From Nosema muscidifuracis (lineage: Eukaryota > Microsporidia > Nosematidae), in NCBI GenBank assembly GCA_028335825.1, contig JAIOKI010000024.1:62001-126000 (forward strand): 64,000 nt of DNA, given 5' to 3'. Positions within the stretch are counted from its first letter, which is position 1, and the number at the start of each line of letters is the position of its first letter. A program made the position numbers and the translations under genes. This document shows, piece after piece, positions 38,278 through 48,700 of the stretch. The notes below the pieces were generated by a model. That model was not told the origin of the DNA. It was given only the letters and a program-made list of their open reading frames with translations, and did not search any database.

Positions 38278-38736
38278 TTATTTTTTTACAAAATTTTCTT
38301 CTAAATAATCTAATAGTAAAAAAGGAATCTCTTTTTTTATGACGTCATATGGAATCTGACCAATCGAATTATCATTATACTGTACTAGTACATGAATTTC
38401 ATCATCCACTTTGATTATATCATAAATCTCATGAATAAGTGTGTTTAGCTTAAGATCAATAATTTCTTTATAACTATCTAATGATTTTTCTACTTTCTTG
38501 TCGATAGTTATTTCAACTTTTTTATTTGTTTTCTTTTTTTTTAATAAAGTTTTCGACTCATAATCTTCTATCAATTCTTTGGCAAAAATATTTTCTTCAA
38601 GTTCCCATGTATTCTCTGAATCTGAATATCCTACCCATTTTATCAGATATTCGGGTTTACCTTTTCTTATTCTTTTTTTTAATATCTTTTCTACATCATA
38701 AACAACTTCTTCTTCTGACTCTTTTGCTGTATCCAT
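38278..38736 (-). CDS. HP1/Swi6-like chromodomain protein
   Basis: A 152-residue protein with a chromodomain at 12-60 ('[20 protein letters not shown]', '[13 protein letters not shown]'). The three aromatic-cage residues that bind methylated H3K9 in HP1 are kept (Tyr13, Trp34, Tyr37). A short basic hinge follows, and residues about 98-150 read as a chromoshadow domain ('[20 protein letters not shown]', '[20 protein letters not shown]'). It is a minimal HP1, with a hinge of only about 35 residues. It would mark heterochromatin such as centromeres and silent gene blocks. The start is preceded by CCCCTAGAAA on the coding strand. Confidence 0.9.
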   Translation of the reverse strand: MDTAKESEEEVVYDVEKILKKRIRKGKPEYLIKWVGYSDSENTWELEENIFAKELIEDYESKTLLKKKKTNKKVEITIDKKVEKSLDSYKEIIDLKLNTLIHEIYDIIKVDDEIHVLVQYNDNSIGQIPYDVIKKEIPFLLLDYLEENFVKK

Positions 38737-38750
38737 TTTCTAGGGGTTAA

Positions 38751-39620
38751 AAAAATTATTAATCTGATTATTTTCGTATAAACTAAATTATTTATAATTA
38801 TGAATCAATTATTAAATTAATTTCAATATACATGACTTATTAATGTCAAGGTATTATAAAAATTATTAGAGTAGATATTTATAATTTTTTTGTTTTTATA
38901 TTTTTTATTTAAAAAGTTATAAATCTACAAAGTTCTTTATTTTATAATTTAATAATAATAAATTATGACTATGAGATATTTGACAGGTATTAAATATTTT
39001 TTGCCCAAAAAGTTAGTTTTTGATGATTAGTAGAAAATACTACAACTTTAATAAATAATTATGTTATATTTATATTTGAAATAATAAAGAGACATATAAT
39101 ACATTAATAAACTATCTATTTGTCTGCATAATATTTTTAATACATAAAATAAAAATACATTACTGTTTTTAGAAAAAAAAAGATTCAGCTAGTCTTTTAT
39201 TTAAGAAGTTTGAAATTAACATTTATTTATTTTTCTAACCTCTAAAATTAAAGTATATTCCTATCATTAAAAAATCTTTAGTTAATTATTAAATATATTT
39301 TAATTATTTTTCTAATCTTAAATATTAAAGTACATTCCTAACCTCAAAAAATCTATAGCTAGTATTATATATATTTTAGATCATTTAAATTAAATTATAA
39401 TTATTTTTCTAACCTCTAAAATTAAAGTATATTCCTGTCCTCAAAAAATCTATAGCTAGTTATTAAATATATTTTAATTATTTTTATAATGACGTATTAA
39501 CAAATGATTAAAAATTAGTCTTAATTTTATAGAAGGAACAATATTAATACTTTATTTTTTATCTATATAAAAAATTAGGTATTTCACTTACAATAAAAAT
39601 TTATTCTACTAAATTTATTT
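38751..39620. repeat. Spacer with three copies of a 77-97-bp repeat
   Basis: Three copies start near 39232, 39309 and 39406 with 'tttctaacctctaaaattaa' and continue 'agtatattcct...aaaaaatctatagctagt'. The first 480 bp of the spacer hold nothing recognisable. It lies between two minus-strand genes. Confidence 0.8.
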
Positions 39621-40991
39621 TTAATCTATTTTTTCTTCCTTACTCTCCAAACTATTCTTATTAATAATTCTTGTACTTAAAAAGAGTGATCCTATAAATA
39701 TAATAATCAATCCAATAAAGAAATTTCTAAACTGTATCCAATCATAATGTTCAAATTCTTGGAAATATATTCCTGCTGTCACTATACTCAATATAGTCCA
39801 TGTAATATGAAAAATTGGAACTACTAGAAGAGCATCATATCTTTTTAATCCTCTGTTTAACCAGTAAATCTGACCAAATGTACATACAATAAGTCCAACT
39901 ATAAAAATGTAAGTGACGAAGTAAATAAACTGATTTTCACCTGAAAAAGTCTTATCAATAATTTCTGCTAAAGATTTTATACTTAGTGTAGTAAAAGATG
40001 CTATGAATGAACTAAGAAAAATATACAAAAGTACCATACAATATTTCATAACAAAACATTCATCATCAAACCAAACAGTCTCACTACGAAATATTCTAGA
40101 ATTATCTTCATTAAAACTGGAATTAGTTTCGACATAACGAATAAAACAATATAAAATAACGATCAATAATAGAATAGTAAGAAAATATGCTATAATAGAT
40201 GGTTTTCTATATAACTTAAGCATTTCACACAAGGAATAAGACTTATGAGATACTTTTGTATTAACTAATATAAAAGTAGTACCACTAAAAACAAATAAAA
40301 TAGCTAGTAAATCTTTATAAGTAAAGATTTCATCATTAATTAAAGGAGCCAATATCGAATTTGATACTAAACCTGAAGCACTTAAAGCTGCTAATAAAGA
40401 TTGATTACCAAATATATAGGACATGTACCCTGACAATTTACCTAACAAATAAATTGCCATTCCCATATGAAAAGTACTAAAATTTATATTACGAAATCTA
40501 TAGGTGGGATTTATATAAGAAAGTTTTTGAAGATTAACACCAGTATTTATCATTACATTTCCTAAAACAGAAAGTATAGCTCCAATTATCCATAATCTAT
40601 TAGTAGTTGTATAACTACAAAGATAATGATTATTAGAAAATACACAAGACTGTTTTATATCACATCCACTTAAATGAGAAGGTCTATTTGGATTACATCT
40701 CTTATTTTCTGGTATAGGTAAACAACAATATGTCGATTCAATAAGTTTAGTTAATAAACATTCGTTTTCTACTTTACATTTTGACGAACAAGCGATGGGT
40801 CCATAAAATGAATACGACGCGCATTGCTGAGGCATCGTGCAATGTTCACCAGGTGGTAAGATTTTTGAACAAATGTTGTTCACACAATATGATGTATGAA
40901 CATCTGGTCGACTTTTTATATAACAATCTTTATCTGATACACAAGGTATAGGATTCTGTAGCAAAGACAGTATATTAAAAAAAATCAGCAT
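39621..40991 (-). CDS. NIPA-type magnesium transporter with Cys-rich ectodomain
   Basis: A 456-residue protein with two parts. Residues 1-15 are a signal peptide; residues 17-125 hold 15 cysteines ('CVSDKDCYIK', 'YCVNNICSK', 'YCCLPIPENKRCN'), so this is a disulphide-rich external domain. From about 134 the protein is a NIPA/DUF803 transporter of eight or nine spans: 'WIIGAILSVLGNVMINTGVN', 'LGKLSGYMSYIFGNQSLLAA', 'LAPLINDEIFTYKDLLAILF', 'GQIYWLNRGLKRYDALLVVP'. NIPA proteins move Mg2+. An N-terminal Cys-rich domain is not part of standard NIPA. There is no CCC at the start, and the signal peptide makes this ATG credible. Substrate is inferred from family. Confidence 0.85.
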   Translation of the reverse strand: MLIFFNILSLLQNPIPCVSDKDCYIKSRPDVHTSYCVNNICSKILPPGEHCTMPQQCASYSFYGPIACSSKCKVENECLLTKLIESTYCCLPIPENKRCNPNRPSHLSGCDIKQSCVFSNNHYLCSYTTTNRLWIIGAILSVLGNVMINTGVNLQKLSYINPTYRFRNINFSTFHMGMAIYLLGKLSGYMSYIFGNQSLLAALSASGLVSNSILAPLINDEIFTYKDLLAILFVFSGTTFILVNTKVSHKSYSLCEMLKLYRKPSIIAYFLTILLLIVILYCFIRYVETNSSFNEDNSRIFRSETVWFDDECFVMKYCMVLLYIFLSSFIASFTTLSIKSLAEIIDKTFSGENQFIYFVTYIFIVGLIVCTFGQIYWLNRGLKRYDALLVVPIFHITWTILSIVTAGIYFQEFEHYDWIQFRNFFIGLIIIFIGSLFLSTRIINKNSLESKEEKID

Positions 40992-41070
40992 ATTTATTTA
41001 TATAGAAATTTATTTTAATATTTAAACAAACAATCATCATATAGAAAAAAAATAAAAGATTTCCACCCTT

Positions 41071-41868
41071 ATGGAAGAATATGAGACTATTGAACATGAT
41101 ATGATCCATATCAAAGATTATTTTAAGAATTACAAATTTGGTATTCAAGAAAGATTATCAAAATTATATTTCTTAAATAATATGAACACCAATAAAATAA
41201 ACGATAGTACTGAGTTATTAAAATCTAGTAAAGAAAAATTAGTTGAAATTAAAAAAAAAGGAAAAGAATGTGATCAATCTATATTCGAATTATCATCAAA
41301 ACTAGTAGATATTAGTAAAGAAATAGATGATGAGAAACTTAAAATACAAAATTTAGAAGAAGTTCTTTCTAAAAAAAATATCGAATACAATGAACTTAGT
41401 AAAAAAAGTACTCTTGTTCAAGAATATGAAAATTTGAATACGAAATATAAATCTGTATGTGGAGAGATAGAAAATGTTCTTAGTAAAATTAGTGTACTTA
41501 AACAAGAACTAGAATGCAAAAAAGATTTTAAAATTGAAGAATTAGAAAATCATAAAAATAAATTAATGAGCAGAACAAGACGACTTTCAGTTATTCAATA
41601 TGAAAAATATGTTGAAGATCTTTACGATTTTTACACTAAAATGAAAAATATGGTCGAAAGAATTTTTAGAATAAAAATTTCAACTGTATCTGAAAATAAT
41701 AAATTAATTATTTGTGTTACCAAAGAAGATAAAAATGAACTTAAGATTATAATAGAAGATGGTAAAATTGATAGTATAAAAGGAATTGGAGATGAAAATA
41801 TTGAGAAATACTACAAAAGAATTAATGATCCAAGATTTGTATTATTTTATTTTATGTTTAATAAATAA
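41071..41868 (+). CDS. Coiled-coil protein with RWD-like C-terminus (kinetochore/checkpoint candidate)
   Basis: A 265-residue protein. Residues about 50-185 form a long coiled coil ('LVDISKEIDDEKLKIQNLEE', 'ISVLKQELECKK'). Residues about 190-265 look like a small RWD-type domain: helix 'YDFYTKMKNMVERIF', strands 'KLIICVTKED' and 'ELKIIIEDGK', and final helix 'DPRFVLFYFMFNK'. Coiled coil plus C-terminal RWD is the plan of Mad1, Spc24/Spc25 and Kre28-type proteins; the end 'NDPRFVLFYFMF' resembles Mad1's 'IPAFL..LT...F'. I cannot choose between them. CCC lies three bases before the ATG. It diverges from the NIPA-type gene with 79 bp between starts. Confidence 0.8.
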   Translation: MEEYETIEHDMIHIKDYFKNYKFGIQERLSKLYFLNNMNTNKINDSTELLKSSKEKLVEIKKKGKECDQSIFELSSKLVDISKEIDDEKLKIQNLEEVLSKKNIEYNELSKKSTLVQEYENLNTKYKSVCGEIENVLSKISVLKQELECKKDFKIEELENHKNKLMSRTRRLSVIQYEKYVEDLYDFYTKMKNMVERIFRIKISTVSENNKLIICVTKEDKNELKIIIEDGKIDSIKGIGDENIEKYYKRINDPRFVLFYFMFNK

Positions 41869-42188
41869 GGAAATGTCTTTAATAAATTAAAATATAATTT
41901 TTAATAAGGAGATGTCTTTAATAAATTAAAATATAGCTTATAATTTTTAATCAAAAAAATTAATTTCCAATCAGGTTAATTTTAAATAAAAAGATATTTT
42001 TTTCAATTACATCTAATAAAAAAACCTTTTAATTTCTAATCAGGTTAATTTTATAAGAATTTCTTCCTTATTTAAATTAATATTCTTTCTTATTAAAATT
42101 AATATTCTTCCTTATAAGATTTGATTAGAAATTCTTTTTTATAAGTTTCATATTTTTTTGTTATAAAAATATTTATTTACCCCTCAGC

Positions 42189-44435
42189 ATGAACAACTTT
42201 TTCTCGAAAAAATCTCAAAACATGATATTTCAAGAAATTTCTGACCAATTCAATAGTACTCCTCTTATAACAAGAAATTGTATTAAATCCATCAACTCAT
42301 TTCTTTACTTCCAAAATACTAAAGGAATGGATCAAGATACCTTAAACAGTGTATTAATATTTTTATTAAAAGCTTTTCAAAGTAAGGAGCAATATTTGAA
42401 GAATGTAGTGTACAGTTCTGTAACAGAAATATCTAAATATACTGATCAAGGATTTATAGGAATTAATATTATTATTAAGGATTATATGGATAGCAAATAT
42501 AAATCAAGAATTTTAAAAAGTTTATTTTGTATAATTCCTGAAGAGATGTTACATGATTTTAGTAAAATATTGAAAGAAGCTTTTGTTTCTAACAATGAAA
42601 ATCTTATTAATTCAGCTGTATTAGTTTCATACAATCTTGTTAATAAGAATTATTTAAAAGTTAAAGATTTATTTGGATCTTTTAAAATATCTGATGATAT
42701 ACATGGATATCATTCTCTTGCTTTAATGAATTTAAATAATAAAGATAATGGATCAAATATTTATAAAAATGAGGCAGGGATTATGAGTGTAAGATTAGCT
42801 ACTAAATATAAAAAATTTGATTTATTTAAAACTTTCTTAAATGTAAGAATAAGTGATAGCTGTGTTTTTATTGAAGCATGTAAACAGATGTCAGAATTGA
42901 AAGAAGAATATTCAATACAATATATATCAATGATTTGTCAAGGACTAAGAAATTATTTAAAAAGTACAAATTTTTATGAGAAATTTGCTAGTATAAAAAT
43001 TTTATCAAAATTATCATTAAAATTTCCTAAGAAAGTTGAAGTATTAAATAAAGATATTGAAGAATTATTACAAGATAGTAGTAAAAGTTTATCTATGCTT
43101 GCTATAAGTACATTATTAAAAACAGGTAATGAAGCTACAATAGATAGACTTATAAAATATTTACCTGAATTTATGAGTGAAATGGATGATAATTATAAAA
43201 AAATTGGTTTAAATGCTTTATTAATTTTAACTACTAAAAATAAATCAAGGGCAGATATTTTTATAGATTTTGTAAGAAATTGTTTTCTTGATAAAGGAAA
43301 TATTGGATTTAAATTGTATATAGTAGATTTATTGAAGAATATTATTGAAAACAAATCAAATTTATGTGATGAAAGTCTTTTAGATAAAATACTTAATATT
43401 TATATTAATTATCTTGAAGATAGTGAATATTACGAAGTAAGTTCAGAAATATTAGGAATATTAAGTAGACAAATATGTAAATCAAAGAATTTAAAGAAAT
43501 ATATTTTACATATTTATAATAGGCTTATTCTTGAAGATAGTAAATTAAAAACTTCAGCTTTACAATGTATTTATGATTTATCAAGTCAGACATACATAAA
43601 TGAAGCAGTTTTTCAAGATTGTGATGATGAAATTTACAATACATTTTATTTAAATAATTTGAAAAATAAAATATCTAATGAAGAAATTGAATTTGATTTT
43701 AATTCTCTTGGAGATTTACAAGACAAAGTTCTTAATTATTTTTCTAAATATAATTTAGAAGAAAATAAAGAAGAAGAAATAATTGAACAAGTTAAAGAAT
43801 GTAGAGAAATTATATTAAATAATGAAAATGATGAAATTTTAATAAAGTTAATTAAAAAGATTTCTGGAAGTAAAATTATTTTGGAATATAAAATTGAGAA
43901 TAAACATGATGATATAGAAATAAAGAATGGAGTATTAAGTGTTAAAATAAAAGATGAAATCAAAAGACTTGAATTTAGTAATTTGTTACCATCTAAATTT
44001 ATTAAATTGGAATGTGAAATTGATAAAGAATCAGATATTACGATATATGGAAATTTAGATTATGAATTATGTATGGTTGATGATTATAATGAAATAGAAA
44101 ATGAATCTATGTCTTTAAATCCTTATCAAATTACATTATTTGATCTAATGATGAATTTAGAAAAAGAGAAGGGATCATTTAATAGGTTAATTAAATTAAA
44201 TCTTAAATTAGATTTAGTAGGAGGAAGTAAAAAGATTCTTGATCTTTTAAATCTTAAGATTATTAATCAGAATAATATTAAGAATTGTAATAATATTATA
44301 CTTAGTGGAGATTATGAAGGAGTGAGCTGTTATGTTGATTGTAATATCGAGTATGAAAAAATATGTAGATGTACTATTGAGATATGGTGTGATGATGAAG
44401 ACTTATTAGAAAGATTGATTAAGTATTTTGATTAA
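42189..44435 (+). CDS. SEC21: Coatomer subunit gamma (gamma-COP)
   Basis: A 748-residue HEAT-repeat protein of the COPI coat, which returns vesicles from Golgi to ER. The N-terminal trunk matches gamma-COP: 'IFQEISDQFNSTPLITRNCI' (family 'VLQEAR.FNETPI..RKC'), 'KAFQSKEQYLKNVVYSSVTE' (family 'KLFQS.D..LRR..YL.IKE') and 'NLINSAVLVSYNLV' (family 'SV.SAALVS'). The C-terminal appendage is shortened; family length is 850-935. CCCC lies five bases before the ATG. Codon use is very AT-rich throughout. Confidence 0.9.
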   Translation: MNNFFSKKSQNMIFQEISDQFNSTPLITRNCIKSINSFLYFQNTKGMDQDTLNSVLIFLLKAFQSKEQYLKNVVYSSVTEISKYTDQGFIGINIIIKDYMDSKYKSRILKSLFCIIPEEMLHDFSKILKEAFVSNNENLINSAVLVSYNLVNKNYLKVKDLFGSFKISDDIHGYHSLALMNLNNKDNGSNIYKNEAGIMSVRLATKYKKFDLFKTFLNVRISDSCVFIEACKQMSELKEEYSIQYISMICQGLRNYLKSTNFYEKFASIKILSKLSLKFPKKVEVLNKDIEELLQDSSKSLSMLAISTLLKTGNEATIDRLIKYLPEFMSEMDDNYKKIGLNALLILTTKNKSRADIFIDFVRNCFLDKGNIGFKLYIVDLLKNIIENKSNLCDESLLDKILNIYINYLEDSEYYEVSSEILGILSRQICKSKNLKKYILHIYNRLILEDSKLKTSALQCIYDLSSQTYINEAVFQDCDDEIYNTFYLNNLKNKISNEEIEFDFNSLGDLQDKVLNYFSKYNLEENKEEEIIEQVKECREIILNNENDEILIKLIKKISGSKIILEYKIENKHDDIEIKNGVLSVKIKDEIKRLEFSNLLPSKFIKLECEIDKESDITIYGNLDYELCMVDDYNEIENESMSLNPYQITLFDLMMNLEKEKGSFNRLIKLNLKLDLVGGSKKILDLLNLKIINQNNIKNCNNIILSGDYEGVSCYVDCNIEYEKICRCTIEIWCDDEDLLERLIKYFD

Positions 44436-44885
44436 AATTTATTGAAATATTATTAATTTTATTGATATATTATTGACTTATTCAATTTATTTTATTAATA
44501 TATCATGACTTATACAGTTGATTTGACTTATTAAATTCGATCTGACTTATTTTATTGAAATATTATTGACTTATTTAATTGAAATATTATTAATTTTTAT
44601 TGATATATTATTGACTTAAGCATTTGATTTGACTATTTTTGTTAATTCGTTTTGACTTATTTTATTAATTCGCTCTGACTATTTTTATTAATATATTATG
44701 ACTTAAGCATTTTCTTTGACTTATTTAATTGACATTACTAACTTTTTTAAATTATTTTGATTAACTTTTAATGAATACAATTATTCTTAAAGTTCACTTA
44801 TGAAATTAAATTGTCTTTGATTTTGTTTCATTTATTTTTATGCATGAAACAGAATACTATAAAAAGAAAAAATACTGCATAAAAT
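44436..44885. repeat. Spacer with degenerate 'tattgacttatt' repeats
   Basis: From about 44440 to 44760 the spacer is a degenerate array of 'ttattgaaatattattgact' and 'ttgacttattttattaatt' words with no constant period. No gene seen. Confidence 0.7.
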
Positions 44886-45641
44886 ATGAAAATATTTTCT
44901 AATTTATTTCAAAATTATATTTTATTTGCTGAAGGATCTTACGGTAAATTATATATTACTTATGATAATATAATTAATAAACCCATACTAATTAAACACA
45001 TAAAGAAGATTAATGCATTGACTGAAGGATATATTCATTCAAAATTATCTCACCCATTAATTATAAAATTATATTGGTTAAAGATATTAACCAACCAAGA
45101 AATAATTCTTGGACTGGAATTTTTTAATAATTTAAACCTTGAAGATTACATACAACATAAAGAAATATTTACAGAAAGAATTTTATTTAAAATATTTAGA
45201 CAACTTATAGATGTAATTAAATATCTTCATGAGATTAATATTGTACATGGTGATATTAAGCCTGATAATATTCTTATAGATACAGATTTTAATATAAAAT
45301 TATGTGACTTTGGTTTTTCAAAAGAAATTAAAAAAGGAGAATTAATTAAAGATTCAAGAGGTTCTTTATGTTATTATCCCCCTGAAATTATTTATTTAGA
45401 AAAGTATGATGGTAAAAAAGCTGATATTTGGTGTTTAGGAATAGTTTTATATACACTTGTATGTGGATCTCCTCCTAAAAGAAATAAAAATTCATCAGTG
45501 ATATTTTCAGAAAAAATTATAAATAATTATGAATTGTATTCAATGTTTTTAGGAATACTTAACCCTGAATTTGAATTAAGATGGAGTATAAAAGAAATAG
45601 AAGAATGTAGATGGTACAAAAAAATGAAAGAAAAATTCTAA
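44886..45641 (+). CDS. Small serine/threonine protein kinase, non-RD type
   Basis: A 251-residue protein that is only a kinase domain. Present are the glycine loop (AEGSYGKLY, 15-23), the beta-3 lysine (Lys37), a probable alpha-C Glu47, the catalytic loop 'HGDIKPDN' (121-128, catalytic Asp123), 'DFG' at 141-143, 'PPE' at 165-167 in place of APE, and 'DIWCLGIVLY'. The Arg of the HRD motif is Gly, so this is a non-RD kinase, usually not controlled by activation-loop phosphorylation. Lys after HxD marks it as Ser/Thr. The subfamily is CAMK/SNF1-like at best. It has no CCC in front and no extra domains. Confidence 0.87.
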   Translation: MKIFSNLFQNYILFAEGSYGKLYITYDNIINKPILIKHIKKINALTEGYIHSKLSHPLIIKLYWLKILTNQEIILGLEFFNNLNLEDYIQHKEIFTERILFKIFRQLIDVIKYLHEINIVHGDIKPDNILIDTDFNIKLCDFGFSKEIKKGELIKDSRGSLCYYPPEIIYLEKYDGKKADIWCLGIVLYTLVCGSPPKRNKNSSVIFSEKIINNYELYSMFLGILNPEFELRWSIKEIEECRWYKKMKEKF

Positions 45642-45715
45642 ATTTTTATATAGTCACATATAAAAAAAAACATCTTTCAATTATTTTTAATATTTAATAT
45701 TTATTTACCCCAAAA

Positions 45716-48700
45716 ATGTTTGATGAAATTGTTAAGAAAAGAATTACATCAATTCAATTTGGTTTATTTTCACCAGAAGAAATACGTAAAACTAGTGTAT
45801 TACAAGTTATACATCCAGAAACCATGGAAAATGGATTTCCTAAATCGGGTGGTCTAATTGATTTAAAAATGGGAACAACAGAAAGATCTTTTTTATGTTC
45901 ATCATGTGAAAGGGATAATTTTTCATGTCCAGGGCATTTTGGACATATTGAATTGACTAAGCCTATGTTTCATGTTGGGTACATGAATAAGATCAAAAAG
46001 ATTTTGGAATGTGTCTGTTATTATTGTTCAAAAATAAAAATTGATAAGAAATCTTTGAAAAAAGATTTGAATTTCGTTTGGAATGCTTGTAAAACTAAAG
46101 CAGTTTGTGAAGGAGAAATTTGTGAAAATGGTTTTACTGGATGTGGAAATAAGCAGCCAGCTATCAAAAAAGAAGGAATGGGACTGGTTGCATTTATGAA
46201 AGGTGAAGAAGAAAATGATGGAAAAGTTGTTCTTAATGGTGAAAGAGTACATAACATATTAAAGAAAATTCCTGATGAAGATGCTGAATATTTAGGATTT
46301 GATGGAAAATATAGTAAACCAGAATGGCTTATTATGACAGTATTACTTGTTCCACCACCAGCAGTAAGACCTTCTATAGTAATGGAAGGAATGTTAAGAG
46401 CAGAAGATGATTTAACACATAAATTAGCAGATATTGTAAAAGCTAATACTTATCTTAAGAAATATGAATTAGAAGGAGCACCTGGTCATGTAGTAAGAGA
46501 TTATGAACAATTATTACAATTTCATATAGCTACTATGATTGACAATGATATTAGTGGACAACCTCAAGCACTTCAGAAAAGTGGTAGACCCCTTAAGTCT
46601 ATATCTGCAAGGCTTAAAGGAAAAGAAGGTCGAGTTAGAGGAAATTTAATGGGTAAAAGAGTTGATTTTAGTGCAAGATCTGTAATTACTCCTGATGCAA
46701 ATATTTCCTTGGAAGAAGTTGGAGTTCCAGTTGAAATTGCTAAAATTCATACCTTTCCAGAAATTATTACACCTTACAATTTAGAAAGATTGACCAATTT
46801 AGTTTCTAATGGTCCTAACGAATATCCTGGGGCAAATTATGTAATAAGATCTGATGGGCAACGTATAGATCTAAAATTTAATAGAGGTGATATAAAATTA
46901 GAAGAAGGTTTTATAGTAGAAAGACATATGGAAAATGGAGATGTTGTACTTTTTAATCGTCAACCTTCTTTACATAAAATGTCTATGATGGGTCATTTTG
47001 CTAGAGTTATGCAAGGTAAAACTTTTAGATTAAATTTGAGTTGTACTTCTCCTTATAATGCAGATTTTGATGGAGATGAAATGAATTTACATATGCCACA
47101 AAGTTATAATAGTAAAGCTGAGTTGGAAGAATTATGTTTAGTATCTAAACAAGTTCTAAGTCCTCAATCAAATAAACCTGTTATGGGAATTGTACAAGAT
47201 ACATTAACTGGATTAAGATTATTTACATTAAGAGATTCATTCTTTGATAAGAGAGAAACTATGCATTTATTATATTCAGTAGATTTATCTAAATATGAAA
47301 ATTCTAATTTAGAAGAAAATAGTAAAAAATCTCTTATGAATCTTTTAGATAGACCTGCTATTCTTTATCCTAAAAAATTATGGACTGGTAAACAAATTTT
47401 AAGTTTTATTTTACCAAATATAGTATATAATGGGGTATCTAACGAACATAATGAGGAGGATCTAGAAAATATTGGAGATACAAGTGTGATTATTAGAAAT
47501 GGTGAATTATTATCTGGAATTATTGATAAAAAATCAGCAGGAGCTACTCAAGGAGGATTAATTCATATTATAGCTAATGATTTTGGTCCAGATAGAATTA
47601 CAAGCTTTTTTGATGATACACAAAAATTAATTAATAAATTTATAGCTCAAATAAATACATTCAGTATAGGAATAGGAGATGCTATAGCTGATCAGGATAC
47701 AATGGTATATGTTATAAATTCAATAGAAAGTGCTAAACAGCAAGTAGATCAAATTATTGAAAAAGCTCAAAAAAATATTTTGGAAAGAATGCCTGGTATG
47801 TCAATGAAAGAAAGTTTTGAAAGTCAAGTTAATTATATTTTAAATAAAGCTAGGGATGTCCCTGGTACATCTACACAGAAAAGTTTAAATTTTTGTAATA
47901 ATATGAAGACAATGGTTTTGGCAGGATCAAAAGGATCTTTTATTAATATTTCTCAAGTAACTGCTTGTGTAGGACAGCAGAATGTTGAAGGAAAACGAAT
48001 TCCATTTGGATTCAATTATAGAACTCTTCCTCATTTTTCTAAAGAGGATTATTCTGGAAGAAGTCGTGGTTTCGTAGAAAATAGTTATGTTAAAGGTCTT
48101 TCTCCTGAAGAATTCTTCTTCCATGCAATGGGTGGAAGAGAAGGTTTAATAGATACAGCTATTAAGACAGCAGAAACTGGATATATTCAAAGAAGATTAG
48201 TTAAGGCTATGGAAGATGCTACTGTTGGTCTTGATAGATCTGTAAGAGGAGCTAATGGATTTGTCTATCAATATGAATATGGTGAGGATGGTTTTGATGC
48301 CAAATATTTAGAAATGCAAAAAATGAAGATAAAAAATTTTAAAGAAATTCATCTTGTTGACATGTTTACAGATGAAGCATTTTCTATAAAACGAGATAAT
48401 GTTACAGATCAAATTTATAAACTTCTGATATCTGATGTAGATTTACAAAAGGTTCTTTATGACGAATTCGAATGGCTTTATAAAAATGTTAATAGATATG
48501 AAAAACTAAATATTGCTAGTCCATGTAATTTTAAGAGAATTATAGATACAGCTATTTATAAATATGATTGTAAAAAAGGTGATGTATCACCATATCTTAT
48601 TATAGATACAGTTAATAAGTTAATTTCTAATTTACCAATCAAAAATCTTTTAGTTGAAATTTTGATAAAATTTAATTTATCTGTAAAAAGAGTACTAAAT

